From Colwellia psychrerythraea (GTDB lineage Bacteria; Pseudomonadota; Gammaproteobacteria; Enterobacterales; Alteromonadaceae), in the NCBI GenBank assembly GCA_002163005.1, contig MAAF01000076.1, forward strand, positions 25,643-89,642: 64,000 nucleotides of DNA, given 5' to 3'. Under the pieces are notes generated by a model. It worked only from the letters and a program-made list of their open reading frames with translations, searched no databases and had not been told where the DNA came from. Position 1 is the first letter of the stretch; the number at the start of each line of letters is the position of its first letter. The translations under genes were made by a program, and so were the position numbers. Shown here one piece after another: positions 9,013 to 18,061 of this stretch.

Positions 9013-9054
9013 ATTATTTATTAGATTAAAAAGTTCTTTATTGATTTAAATCAG
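9013..9054 (-). promoter_or_regulatory. FNR-type box and -10 of the porin/FMN-binding/PepSY operon
   Basis: TTGAT-TTAA-ATCAG at 9041-9054 matches the FNR half-sites TTGAT-N4-ATCAA at 9 of 10 positions. Taking its centre (9047.5) as -41.5 places the -10 hexamer at 9013-9018, which reads AATAAT on the minus strand (5 of 6 to TATAAT). This is class II activator geometry, about 85 bp upstream of the porin start. Box and spacing are seen; activation by FNR or another CRP-family protein is inferred. Confidence 0.55.
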
Positions 9055-9085
9055 ATAAATTGTAGGTAAATATGCTACTAAAACG

Positions 9086-9122
9086 AAAAAACCTATTCCA
9101 GTTACACTGAAATAGGTTTTTT
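9086..9122 (-). terminator. Intrinsic terminator of mscS
   Basis: AAAAACCTATT-C-CAG (9087-9101 region) pairs with CTG-A-AATAGGTTTTTT around TTACA, with one internal mismatch. On the minus strand the stem is followed by a T-run, just after the mscS stop. Confidence 0.8.
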
Positions 9123-9126
9123 AAGT

Positions 9127-9161
9127 AATACCGATTTAATTAATTGCTATAAGAATGCAAT
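9127..9161. repeat. Solo element tip and 8-bp inverted repeat after mscS
   Basis: AATACCGATTTAATTAATTGC starts at 9127; TTAATTGC (9138-9145) is repeated inverted as GCAATTAA (9154-9161). AATACC is the outer tip of the dispersed elements of this window; the rest is not clearly shared. It lies immediately downstream of the mscS stop codon. Confidence 0.35.
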
Positions 9162-9164
9162 TAA

Positions 9165-9992
9165 CTATTTTTGTTGTATATGTACATCACGTTGTGGAAA
9201 TGGAATGCTGATACCTGCTTTATCAAATTCAATTTTCACTTTTTCCATCATATCGAAGTAAATACCCCAGTAATCTTCTGCATTCGCCCAAGGACGAACG
9301 AATAAATTTACTGAACTTTCACCGTGTTCACCAACCCAAATATCGACTGCTTGGTCTTTAAGTACACGTTTATCTGCTTCAATTATTGTGCGTAAAAGTG
9401 CTTTTGCTTTGGCAATATCATCGTCATAACCAATACCAAAAACCATATCAACACGACGCGTACCGTTAACATTAATATTGGTTACACAACCGTTTGATAA
9501 CAAACCATTTGGAATAATAATACGTTGATTGTCAAATGTTTTTAGGATGGTATTAAAAATTTGAATTTCTTCAACACTGCCAACATAACCTTGCGCTTTA
9601 ATAGCATCACCATTTTTAAATGGACGGAATAATAAGATTAATACGCCACCAGCGAAGTTAGCCAAACTACCTTGCAACGCCAAACCAATTGCTAAACCAG
9701 CAGCACCTAAAATAGCAATAAACGAAGCCGTTTGAATGCCAAGCATAGAAGCAAGAATAATAATTTGAATCGCTTTTAATAACGTACTTAAAATACTTAA
9801 TAAAAACTGGTGTAAGGTAATCTCAACCTTTTTCTTTTCTAGTCCTTTACCTACTAGGCCAAGCACTCTTTTGATAATAAAATTACCGACGAAATAAACA
9901 ACGATGGCTAATAAAAATTGTACACCGAATTGCAGTCCCATCTCACCAAGCATTTGCATATAATGTTCGATTTTTTCTATATTGATTTCCAT
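9165..9992 (-). CDS. mscS: Small-conductance mechanosensitive channel MscS
   Basis: 275 aa, the usual size of the core MscS type. Three membrane helices are visible: about 21-45, 60-85, and the pore helix TM3 GAAGLAIGLALQGSLANFAGGVLILLFRPF, with the alternating Gly/Ala packing typical of MscS. The cytoplasmic beta domain (GDAIKAQGYVGSVEEIQIFNT) and the alpha/beta C-terminal vestibule follow. It opens on membrane tension during hypo-osmotic shock to release solutes. Monocistronic, with its own terminator. Divergent from the DUF748 gene. Confidence 0.94.
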   Translation of the reverse strand: MEINIEKIEHYMQMLGEMGLQFGVQFLLAIVVYFVGNFIIKRVLGLVGKGLEKKKVEITLHQFLLSILSTLLKAIQIIILASMLGIQTASFIAILGAAGLAIGLALQGSLANFAGGVLILLFRPFKNGDAIKAQGYVGSVEEIQIFNTILKTFDNQRIIIPNGLLSNGCVTNINVNGTRRVDMVFGIGYDDDIAKAKALLRTIIEADKRVLKDQAVDIWVGEHGESSVNLFVRPWANAEDYWGIYFDMMEKVKIEFDKAGISIPFPQRDVHIQQK

Positions 9993-10197
9993 GAAAATGA
10001 TATCCTAAGCCATGTTAAATAATAGTTAATATTAAGGTTAACCTTTAATTTACAATTGTAAGCTTTCTACAAAATGGTGTAAATTATAATCCACTTTATT
10101 TTCAGCCTTCAGTACATACTATTACCCGTGTGACATTCAAAATGTTTGAGTATAACAACACCATAAATATTAAACCTAACAAGGAACGTCCTTAATT

Positions 10198-12753
10198 ATG
10201 GCAACCCCGCTATCTTTTTTTACTCACAAATTTTTTAAAATATTGTTAGCTTTATACTTGGGCTTATTTTTATGCATTTGGCTGATTTCGTCACCGGTAG
10301 CTAAACACTTTATCAACCCAATTTTAGCTGAACACCAATTACAACTGTCAGATGACGCGAGTATTCGGTTTAATCCCTTTTTAATGCGTTTCACCCTAAG
10401 TGATATAGACTTATCAAGCACAAAAAGCAAGCAGCAAGAGACTGTGTTTGCCTTGGAAGAATTAACATTACAAGTGGCTTTATGGCAATTAGCATTTGAT
10501 AAAATTGTCTTGAGTGAATTTTCACTTACCCGAGGTACATTAAAAGTCACTCAGCATGATGATGATCTGATTATTGCCGGCATAAAAATTCCTCCGTCAA
10601 CGGAAGATACAGAACTTACTGCAGAGCAAGTTAACGACCAAGCAAATGAAGAAACGGTTAATGAACCCAGAACCAGTATTCCTTATCAACTGGTATTACC
10701 TAATTTTCTCTTGAGTCAGTTTCATATTGAAATAGAAAGAAACAACCAAAAAGCAAAAAGAAAAACTCATCACATAGAGATTGAACAACTCACATTAAGT
10801 CAAATAAAAGCAACCGAAACTAAGCAAGAAGGTAATTTATCATTGATCGCTTTGGTTGATAAAACCCAGTTAAAACTTTCTGCGAATACACAATTAGTAT
10901 CAGGTAAAGGTGATATCCGCAGTAACTTACTTATCAATAACTATCCTATTGATAAATTAGCACCGTATGTTGAACAACTTACTGAATTAAAAGGCTCTCT
11001 TTCTTTTAATAGTCAACAAACAGTGACCCTTGCTGAACAAGGTATGAATTTTAAAGTACAAAAAGCCAGCTTAAAGTTACAAGATTTATTGTTAGGTTTA
11101 GCTGAACAAAATTTTACTCTTCAAACCTTACAACATAATTTTTCTGATGTTGCTGTTCACTTACAAGACAACAAGATTACTCACCTAGCAGGTAATAGTA
11201 GTATAAAGCTAACTGATGCTCTGCTTAGCCAAAATGAAAGCAAAGCAATCATTACCGCCTTTAAACAACTTAGTCTAGATGATATCAATTTTGTGTTAGA
11301 TGATGAGCCCAGTATTGATATTACTGATATAGTAATGGATGACTTACTTTTCTCTAAAAAAGCGACATTAGCTGATGCTGTAGCCGAAAAAGCGATGGAT
11401 AGAATTAACAAACTTGCTGCGGAAGATGGACTTGATATCGCTGCTGATGCCATTGTGAAGCTGCCGCCAGTGATGCAACTAAAACAATTAACGGTAAACA
11501 ACTTACACATCCACGAAAAAAGTATTGATATCAATAGTATTATTTTTGACACCTTAGTTGGTGAGATTATTATTAAGGAAAACAAAGATATTGCTAATTT
11601 AATTGTTTTGGATGATAAAACAAGCGAACAAAGCTCTGCACAGCCTACTGTTACAGAGGAAGTCGCTGCTATTGAATCAGAAATAAAATCAAAAGAGGCA
11701 GAAGCGAACCGTGATGGCTTTGTTTTCAGCTTCAAAGAACTTCGTTTTATTAATGAAAACTCTTTGGCTTTTACTGACTTTAGTGTTGATCCAATCTATC
11801 AACGTACTTTATTTCTAGACACCTTAAATGTCGGAGCTTTAAGCAATAGCAAAGAGAAAAAACAGGAGCAAACCCCTTATACCCTTGCGGGTCGTAGTAA
11901 TAAGTACGCCAACTTCAGCTTATCAGGCTATTTACAACCGTTCTCGGAACTTGCCACTTACCATATTGAGGGGGATTTCAAAGAATTTTCGTTACCTGCT
12001 ATTTCTTCATACCTGAAAGCTTCAACAGGTATTGAAGTGAAAACAGGCCAACTAAATACCGCTTTAGATTTAAGCCTTACTGGTGATGAAGTTGAGGGGA
12101 ATATTATCGTACTGCTACAAGCGCTAGAAACAAGTTTAGTTGATAGTGATGAGGCGGGTAACCTAATTGATCAAGGTGCATTACCATTAAATATGGCAAT
12201 GGGCATGCTAAAAGATGGTGATGGTAATGTAGAGCTCGATGTCCCGCTAAGTGGCTCTATCTCAGATCCAAAATTTGGTTTAAGTAGTATTGTTACCTTG
12301 ATTACCAAAAAAGCTATTATGTCTGCGACACAAGATTATTTAATGACCACTTTTGTCCCTTATGCCAACATAGTATCTATTGCAATAACTGCTGGTGAAT
12401 TCGCCTTAAAGTTACGCTTTGATGATTTAGAATATCAAGTTAAGCAAATTGAGCCTGATAATAGCCAAAGCGCCTACTTAAAAGACTTCATTGCCTTAAT
12501 GCAAGACAAAGAAGATACCCGTATAACAATTTGTGCTATCAGCACACCAGCAGATATAGGCCTAAAAGCCGGTATTTCTGTAGAAAACAAAGCAGATATT
12601 AAGAAATTACTCGACCTTGGCGAGCAACGTGAGCATGCTTTTAAAGACCATTTAATTGAACAAGGTAAAATTGATTCATCACGTATTTTATTCTGTAAGC
12701 CTCAAATAGACAGCGATGAAGGCGCAATACCACGTATTGGAATATCCGTCTAA
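10198..12753 (+). CDS. AsmA-like DUF748 family envelope protein
   Basis: 851 aa. A single N-terminal membrane segment (about 12-33) is followed by a very long, beta-rich extracytoplasmic region. The start PVAKHFINPILAEH and the blocks RFNPFLMRFTLSDIDLS and FALEELTLQVALWQLAFDKIVLSEFSLTRG are typical of DUF748. A second DUF748-like block lies near 500-700, and an OmpA-like tail is possible at about 760-851. Two acidic low-complexity stretches (near 135-165 and 475-515) look like linkers. Family members are relatives of AsmA/TamB-type bridge proteins, so a role in lipid or envelope homeostasis is plausible but unproven. Single gene with its own leader. Confidence 0.8.
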   Translation: MATPLSFFTHKFFKILLALYLGLFLCIWLISSPVAKHFINPILAEHQLQLSDDASIRFNPFLMRFTLSDIDLSSTKSKQQETVFALEELTLQVALWQLAFDKIVLSEFSLTRGTLKVTQHDDDLIIAGIKIPPSTEDTELTAEQVNDQANEETVNEPRTSIPYQLVLPNFLLSQFHIEIERNNQKAKRKTHHIEIEQLTLSQIKATETKQEGNLSLIALVDKTQLKLSANTQLVSGKGDIRSNLLINNYPIDKLAPYVEQLTELKGSLSFNSQQTVTLAEQGMNFKVQKASLKLQDLLLGLAEQNFTLQTLQHNFSDVAVHLQDNKITHLAGNSSIKLTDALLSQNESKAIITAFKQLSLDDINFVLDDEPSIDITDIVMDDLLFSKKATLADAVAEKAMDRINKLAAEDGLDIAADAIVKLPPVMQLKQLTVNNLHIHEKSIDINSIIFDTLVGEIIIKENKDIANLIVLDDKTSEQSSAQPTVTEEVAAIESEIKSKEAEANRDGFVFSFKELRFINENSLAFTDFSVDPIYQRTLFLDTLNVGALSNSKEKKQEQTPYTLAGRSNKYANFSLSGYLQPFSELATYHIEGDFKEFSLPAISSYLKASTGIEVKTGQLNTALDLSLTGDEVEGNIIVLLQALETSLVDSDEAGNLIDQGALPLNMAMGMLKDGDGNVELDVPLSGSISDPKFGLSSIVTLITKKAIMSATQDYLMTTFVPYANIVSIAITAGEFALKLRFDDLEYQVKQIEPDNSQSAYLKDFIALMQDKEDTRITICAISTPADIGLKAGISVENKADIKKLLDLGEQREHAFKDHLIEQGKIDSSRILFCKPQIDSDEGAIPRIGISV

Positions 12754-12818
12754 ATTATGGCTATCAATAATAGTTCAATGTAGTAATATCAATTAGTTAA
12801 AATATAAGGAGATTTAAA

Positions 12819-13667
12819 ATGAAAGGATTTACTAAGTTTTTCATAGCGCTATTGTTGCCATTACTTTTAACTAGTAATGCTTCAATTGCAGCGCAAGTAG
12901 CAACAACTGACAAAGAGAAAATAACAAATCAGCACGGTAAATTAGTCTGGGCTGACCTTTACACCGGAGATGTTGAGGCTTCACTTAAGTTTTATCACGA
13001 CACTTTTGGCTGGACAGTTAAAGAATTCGCTAAAGAGCAGGCAAAATATCATTTACTGTACGATAATGGTCAAGCCATTGCTGGCGTACTTGCTCGTGAT
13101 TCAAAGCGTAATAAAACAGATAATGCCTTATGGGTTGGTAGTATAGATACTGATAATGTCTCTAGCAGAAGTGAATTAGCGGCTAAAAACAATGCCACTA
13201 TAATATTGGCACCTCATGATTTTACCCTTTATGGTAAAAGATCGGTATTAGCTGATCCACAGGGCGGCGTTATTGCACTGCTTGAGTTGGACCTGATCAA
13301 CAAAAACCATAAAAAAATAAGTAATAAATGGGATTGGGCTCAGTTATTTAGCACTAATACCAAGCAAGCCGCTTTATTTTATCAAGACACTTTTGGTTAC
13401 AGCTTAGAACCCATTAATGCCAAAAAAGATAGCTTCTTTTTAATTCAGGCAGAAATGATTCAAGCAAGCATTGTAAAACTACCTGAAACATTTGAGCAAA
13501 GAGATCGTTGGGTCAACTTTATTGAAGTTAACAAGCTCAACACTGTACTATCAAAAGCGACAGCCAATGGCGCAACGGTTATTTATCACCCAAAAAACAG
13601 AGGTTTAGCCATTATTGCTGATCCTAATGGCGCATTACTTGGTTTAACACAGCAGGAGAGTGAATAA
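12819..13667 (+). CDS. Exported protein with two VOC (glyoxalase-fold) domains
   Basis: 282 aa. A signal peptide (about 1-24, ending SIAAQ) is unusual for this mostly cytosolic fold. Two VOC domains follow: about 38-155 (LVWADLYTGDVEASLKFYHD ... FGW ... LADPQGGVIALLE) and about 165-278 (WDWAQLFSTNTKQAALFYQD ... FGYSLEP ... IADPNGALLGLT). Both have FY-x-D-T-FG starts and D-P-x-G endings, but I do not see the full set of metal ligands of glyoxalase I, so catalysis is uncertain. AAGGAG-type ribosome-binding site 8 bp upstream. Its stop overlaps the start of the next gene (TAATG), so the two are translationally coupled. Confidence 0.8.
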   Translation: MKGFTKFFIALLLPLLLTSNASIAAQVATTDKEKITNQHGKLVWADLYTGDVEASLKFYHDTFGWTVKEFAKEQAKYHLLYDNGQAIAGVLARDSKRNKTDNALWVGSIDTDNVSSRSELAAKNNATIILAPHDFTLYGKRSVLADPQGGVIALLELDLINKNHKKISNKWDWAQLFSTNTKQAALFYQDTFGYSLEPINAKKDSFFLIQAEMIQASIVKLPETFEQRDRWVNFIEVNKLNTVLSKATANGATVIYHPKNRGLAIIADPNGALLGLTQQESE

Positions 13668-13894
13668 TGAAACAACTTAAGACCTTATTACTCATATCTA
13701 CTGTCGTTATTGTTACCTCCTTTTTGACCGCGTGTGAAAATACCCATGTAAGTGGCTCAATGAGCTATGGTATGGGATATGGCGCGGGTTATCCAATGTA
13801 CTATGGCAATGGTTATCATCGTCATACTAACGTTGTTGTTGTTAAGCCATCTAGAAATAACCGCTCTCGACCTAGCCGATCCAAGAGACGTTAG
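13667..13894 (+). CDS. Small lipoprotein with Gly/Tyr-rich and basic tail
   Basis: 75 aa. The signal ends in a lipobox (SFLTAC, Cys at about 23). The mature peptide has a Gly/Tyr/Met-rich stretch (SYGMGYGAGYPMYYGNGYHRH) and ends in a strongly basic Arg/Ser/Asn tail. The ATG overlaps the stop of the VOC gene (TAATG). I do not recognise a function; surface or periplasmic attachment is inferred from the lipobox. The coupled start and consistent lipoprotein features argue for a real gene despite its size. Confidence 0.65.
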   Translation: MKQLKTLLLISTVVIVTSFLTACENTHVSGSMSYGMGYGAGYPMYYGNGYHRHTNVVVVKPSRNNRSRPSRSKRR

Positions 13895-13945
13895 TCTAGA
13901 CAGGTTATTTTATCTATTGTTACGCATAATTGAAGAGAATTACTT

Positions 13946-14734
13946 TTGAAAATAATGACTCGCCAAGATAATTTTATTTATCTCACTTTTGCTTTAATTT
14001 TATTATTACTTGGTACGTCGTTAGCTCAGCAGTTTTTTGAAGGTTCCGTGCAACGCTTAGTGCAGTCTGCCACCATAGTGACGTTATTAGTTGCTGTTTG
14101 GGGAGTTGATTCAAAAGATTTCGTTCTGCGTAAAACCTTTATTTTTCCCATCGCTATTTTATTCTTTTCTTTTTTTGGTGCTTGGCTTGATGATGCTGGC
14201 TTTGACCAAGTTTATTTACTGTTGCTATTAAGTTTCTTTATCTCAAGTGCTCTACGCACGGCTAAACAAGTATTATTTACTGGTGATATTGATGGTAATA
14301 AAATTTTAGGGGCTATTTGTTTGTATTTATTAATGGGGCTAATTTGGGCGGTACTATACACCTTGGTACAACTGACTTTTCCTGGTTCATTTACTAACAT
14401 AAGCAGTAACAATGAATGGTTTAGTTTATTCCCTGACTTTATCTATTTTTCCTTTGTTACTATCACGACGTTAGGTTTTGGCGATATTTCGCCTGTTTTA
14501 CCTATTTCAAGATTTTTAGTTTATTTTGAAGCAATAGTTGGGCAGTTTTACTTAGCGATATTAGTGGCGAGTTTAGTGGGTTCACATATGAGTAATTTCG
14601 GAGCAAACAATAATTCACCTCAACAAAAGTCACCTCAACATAAGTCACCTAAAAATAGCTCAGCTAAAACGAGTTCATCTAACAAGAATTTATTCAACAA
14701 TGCTCCTAGTGACAAATCCACCAAGCAAACATAA
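13946..14734 (+). CDS. K+ channel-like ion channel (pore-loop) protein
   Basis: 262 aa from a TTG at 13946, chosen because GAAGAGA lies about 8 bp upstream; an in-frame ATG at 13955 would shorten it by three residues. About four hydrophobic helices precede a C-terminal two-helix pore module with selectivity filter TTLGFGD at about 174-180 (TVGYGD-like). No voltage-sensor S4 or RCK domain is visible. The last 45 residues are a hydrophilic Ser/Lys/Gln tail with imperfect QQKSP/QHKSP/KNSS repeats. Predicted inner-membrane cation channel. It lies 51 bp after the lipoprotein and 29 bp before the AI-2E permease, so probably co-transcribed. Confidence 0.8.
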   Translation: MKIMTRQDNFIYLTFALILLLLGTSLAQQFFEGSVQRLVQSATIVTLLVAVWGVDSKDFVLRKTFIFPIAILFFSFFGAWLDDAGFDQVYLLLLLSFFISSALRTAKQVLFTGDIDGNKILGAICLYLLMGLIWAVLYTLVQLTFPGSFTNISSNNEWFSLFPDFIYFSFVTITTLGFGDISPVLPISRFLVYFEAIVGQFYLAILVASLVGSHMSNFGANNNSPQQKSPQHKSPKNSSAKTSSSNKNLFNNAPSDKSTKQT

Positions 14735-14763
14735 TAATAAGTAATTAACGTAAGGAAACTACC

Positions 14764-15876
14764 ATGAAAAACCAACAAGAGTTAACCAGTGATCAGGCAT
14801 TTAACCGCCGAGTTATTGATATCGCCATTAAGCTTGCTGCCATGGCGATGATCATTCTATGGTGTTTTTCTATTATTAAACCATTTATCTTAATTACCAT
14901 TTGGGCTGCTATTTTAGCTGTCGCTTTATATCCTTTACACGAAAAGCTCACTGCAACACTTAAAGGTAATAAAAAACTCGCTTCAACCATTGTTGCCATT
15001 GTTGGGATATCAATTATCGCTATCCCATCAATTAACCTATCTGCTTCTGCTATTGATTCTGCTCAACATGTCTATACGGGGATTGAAGAAGGCACTTTAA
15101 AAATTCCAGCTGCTGATGAAAGCATTAAAGAATGGCCACTCGTGGGTGAGAAACTTTTCAACTTTTGGCAAGATGCTTCTCAAGATATTCAAAAAGTTGC
15201 AGGCCAATATCCTGAACAACTAAAATCTATTTCAAGCACTTTATTGTCAGCTGTAGCAGGTATTGGTGGCGGTATATTACAGTTTATTGTTTCGTTGATT
15301 ATTGCGGTAGTGTTTATGGCAAAATCAGCCCCATTACATCAAGGTCTGAGTAAGTTGATGCGTCGCTTGATGAATGACTTTGGCGACAGAACAATTAGTA
15401 CCACTATTGCTACTATTCGTAGTGTTGCTACTGGCGTACTTGGCGTTGCAGTTATTCAATCACTAATATCTGGTGTTGGTTTAATGATTGCTGATATTCC
15501 TGGCGCTGGTATCTGGGCAATTGCCGTGCTTATTTTAGCTATTGCACAATTACCGCCCATTCTAATTTTAGGGCCTATTGCAGCGTATTATTTCTCTGTA
15601 GCAGACACCACACCAGCCATCGCCTTTTTAATCTTTAGCATTATTGTTAGCGCTAGTGACGCTTTCTTAAAACCACTATTTTTAGGACGTGGTATGAGCA
15701 TCCCAATGTTAGTTATTTTACTCGGCGCTATTGGCGGTATGCTACTTTCAGGTATTATTGGTTTGTTTGTCGGCGCGGTAGTATTAGCGTTAGGTTATGA
15801 ATTAATGATGGATTGGTTAAGCCATACGCCAGCGAGTAAAGAAATAAAGAGTGAGGTTGAGCAGAGCGAGTCTTAA
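14764..15876 (+). CDS. AI-2E family (PerM/YdiK-type) membrane permease
   Basis: 370 aa. Two N-terminal helices (about 21-60), then another near 65-90, a soluble stretch of about 100-165, and a C-terminal bundle of about five helices. The family feature near the end is the pattern LGRGMSIPMLVILLGAIGGML followed by GLFVGAVVLALGYEL. The AI-2E family includes TqsA and Na+(Li+)/H+ antiporter-like proteins; sequence alone does not fix the substrate. AAGGAAAC precedes the ATG. Last gene of the 12.8-15.9 kb cluster, followed by a terminator. Confidence 0.85.
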   Translation: MKNQQELTSDQAFNRRVIDIAIKLAAMAMIILWCFSIIKPFILITIWAAILAVALYPLHEKLTATLKGNKKLASTIVAIVGISIIAIPSINLSASAIDSAQHVYTGIEEGTLKIPAADESIKEWPLVGEKLFNFWQDASQDIQKVAGQYPEQLKSISSTLLSAVAGIGGGILQFIVSLIIAVVFMAKSAPLHQGLSKLMRRLMNDFGDRTISTTIATIRSVATGVLGVAVIQSLISGVGLMIADIPGAGIWAIAVLILAIAQLPPILILGPIAAYYFSVADTTPAIAFLIFSIIVSASDAFLKPLFLGRGMSIPMLVILLGAIGGMLLSGIIGLFVGAVVLALGYELMMDWLSHTPASKEIKSEVEQSES

Positions 15877-15925
15877 GCTTAATATCTCTACGGCTCACCT
15901 TGAGCAATGACGTAGTTAATCGCAT

Positions 15926-15966
15926 AAAAAAAGCGGTATAACCAGTAAGGGTTAGGCCGCTTTTTT
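15926..15966. terminator. Bidirectional intrinsic terminator
   Basis: AAAAAAAGCGG (15926-15936) pairs with CCGCTTTTTT (15957-15966) with a partly structured 20-base loop. The A- and T-runs serve the + strand permease and the minus-strand GH3 gene. Confidence 0.75.
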
Positions 15967-16006
15967 GTGTCTGTTTATTTATAAATAAAGTCAAACGAAG
16001 CTAACT

Positions 16007-16026
16007 TATACCAATCGGATTAATCC
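16007..16026. repeat. Solo element tip next to the GH3 stop
   Basis: TATACCAATCGGATTAATCC, eight bases from the stop codon of the GH3 gene (16034, minus strand). It shares TATACCAAT and the ATTAA spacing with the ends of copies B and C of the dispersed element, but has no mirrored partner nearby. Confidence 0.4.
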
Positions 16027-16033
16027 AAGAAGG

Positions 16034-18049
16034 TTAATTTTTCAGGGTTACAGGTAACTTACCTCGTGCCATATTTTTAGTAAAAATAACCGCCATACTG
16101 GCATTAAATCCTGGGCTTATACTCTGCTTTTTTTCACTCTCATAAATTCTATCGTCAAAATTTAACAACACAGTATCGGCCAGTTCACTGTACTCATTTA
16201 TTAAAAATGGTGAGCCCTTAGCAATAAGAATTGAGGGTGTTCCTAGTTTTCCGGCTAGTGTTAATTGCTGTTTTAATAACGTTGCATAGGTCAGTTTTTC
16301 CTGTTGCTGAGCAGCACTACCATAGCTTGGCGTTAAATCGTCCATTCCGCCTAAATCAACTAAACTCGCCGTTTTAATATCGACAGTAGCAATAACCACA
16401 TCTGCTTCACTTAGCAGCGACCTCATTTGCTTATCAGTCTCGGCTGTATCAGCAAGAAAGTGGCTAATAGTGATATTTTTAACTTCACTTGCTGGCAATA
16501 TTGTTGCTAAGACGCTATTTGCCGCATAGGTTAACGCGACTAGTTCTTGTTGGTTTGCAACGACAAAATGCAATCGTTTGATGCCAGCAATATTAAGAGG
16601 TAACAGCTGATTATTTTTCAATAATGTTATGGCAGCATTGGCAAGCGCTTGCTCTGTAATAATATGATTTTCATTGGCAATAACAGTGTTAGCCAATAGC
16701 AATTGCTGCGCTACTGATTCTTTGGACACTTCAACATATTGCTTCTTATAACGGTTTAATCTCACAACAGATTGCTCAAATTCAGTTAACTGATATTCAT
16801 TGTGCTCAATACGCGTTGCTAAGACCTTAGCGACTTTTTTAATAAAGTTATAAAACTTGTCTATATCCTCTGGTGTTCTCACCTTAAATGACATCACCGC
16901 AAGATCGGCACCCGCAACAAAGGTTTCAACGACAGCCTCAACATCAGTAAAAAAATGAGTAATACCCGCCATATCAAGGGCATCTGTAGCAATAATGCCA
17001 TCAAATCCCATTTTTTCTCTTAACAATTTCGTTAAAATTTTGCGAGACATAGTAGCGGGACGAATTAGTTTTTCACCACTTTTACTGACAAATAAACTAT
17101 TATCAAGGGCTGGATACTGAATATGTGCCGTCATTATCATGGCTGGATTAGCGTGTTCAATAGCCCAAGCAAAAGGGGCAAGATCAACCTTATCTATAGT
17201 CGCTCGATCATGGTTAACTCGGGGCAAACCTAAATGACTATCAACGTGCGTATCACCATGACCAGGAAAGTGCTTCAACGTGGCCATCACACCTTGCGCT
17301 TGAATGGCTGTTACCGCGCTAGCACCAAGCTCTGCTACCTGGCTAGCTGACTCACCAAAAGATCGTGTATTAATCACGGGGTTATCAACATTGGTATTTA
17401 CATCAACTACAGGGGCATAGTTATTATTGATACCTAAGGCTTTTAGCTCTTTTGCAATAACCATATTAACTTGCGCAGCAAAGTGAGTGCCATGTTGAAG
17501 ATAGCTAGCTCCGATGGCCATATTCCCCGCAAAGCCAGTCATTTTAGCAAAACGAGCCACTCGGCCGCCCTCTTGATCCATTGAGATAATCAAGGGTTTG
17601 CCTTGCACTGATTTTACTGCTGCTTGTTGAATATCATCGGTTAACTTAACCACTTGTGCTATCTCTTGCACATTTTCAGCAAACAAGACGATACCACCAA
17701 CATTACTGGCGCTAATCATCTGTGCAAGCTCTTTGGGTAGTTCAGTCACTGCTTGTCGGCAATGTTTTGACGTTGGCACACTGGCCTTGCCATTTATATC
17801 CGGACAAAAGTATCGAATATCGAGAGACATTCTTTGGGCGATTTTTCGCTCAAATTGAGTAAATGCTGAAGTGCTCGTGGTCTTATTGGTCATATTTTTT
17901 TCTGTTGCCTGACTTTGACAAGCGCTAAGCGCAATGGAAACTATCATTATTAGCGCGCTTGGCACTCGGTAAATTCGCTTATTACTCAATAAAATACTCG
18001 GCAAGTAACTCGGTATAGAAATAGGTACATTATTTGGTAAATAGTCCAT
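16034..18049 (-). CDS. GH3 beta-N-acetylhexosaminidase-like lipoprotein (two-domain NagZ type)
   Basis: 671 aa. A hydrophobic signal (about 28-42) ends in a lipobox ALSAC with Cys at about 45; the 27 residues before it are an unusually long n-region, so the true start could be internal. The GH3 barrel contains SMDQEGGRVAR, the NagZ-type KHFPGHGDTHVDSHLGLP His loop, and the nucleophile region GIIATDALDM. About 220 further residues form a C-terminal GH3 domain absent from the short proteobacterial NagZ but present in Bacillus-type enzymes. Predicted to trim N-acetylglucosamine from peptidoglycan or chitin fragments at the envelope. It lies 12 bp after elbB. Confidence 0.85.
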   Translation of the reverse strand: MDYLPNNVPISIPSYLPSILLSNKRIYRVPSALIMIVSIALSACQSQATEKNMTNKTTSTSAFTQFERKIAQRMSLDIRYFCPDINGKASVPTSKHCRQAVTELPKELAQMISASNVGGIVLFAENVQEIAQVVKLTDDIQQAAVKSVQGKPLIISMDQEGGRVARFAKMTGFAGNMAIGASYLQHGTHFAAQVNMVIAKELKALGINNNYAPVVDVNTNVDNPVINTRSFGESASQVAELGASAVTAIQAQGVMATLKHFPGHGDTHVDSHLGLPRVNHDRATIDKVDLAPFAWAIEHANPAMIMTAHIQYPALDNSLFVSKSGEKLIRPATMSRKILTKLLREKMGFDGIIATDALDMAGITHFFTDVEAVVETFVAGADLAVMSFKVRTPEDIDKFYNFIKKVAKVLATRIEHNEYQLTEFEQSVVRLNRYKKQYVEVSKESVAQQLLLANTVIANENHIITEQALANAAITLLKNNQLLPLNIAGIKRLHFVVANQQELVALTYAANSVLATILPASEVKNITISHFLADTAETDKQMRSLLSEADVVIATVDIKTASLVDLGGMDDLTPSYGSAAQQQEKLTYATLLKQQLTLAGKLGTPSILIAKGSPFLINEYSELADTVLLNFDDRIYESEKKQSISPGFNASMAVIFTKNMARGKLPVTLKN

Positions 18050-18061
18050 TAAAGACAGAGC

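Noticed and set aside
11181..11735. 184-codon open frame on the minus strand
   Set aside because: It lies wholly inside the DUF748 gene in antisense; composition (Ser/Ile/Leu runs) is that of a reverse shadow and no ribosome-binding site is seen.
14620..14665. Repeated TCACCTCAACAxAAG units, CRISPR-like at first sight
   Set aside because: Only two to three imperfect, directly adjacent in-frame copies within the channel gene's hydrophilic tail, with no spacers or cas genes.
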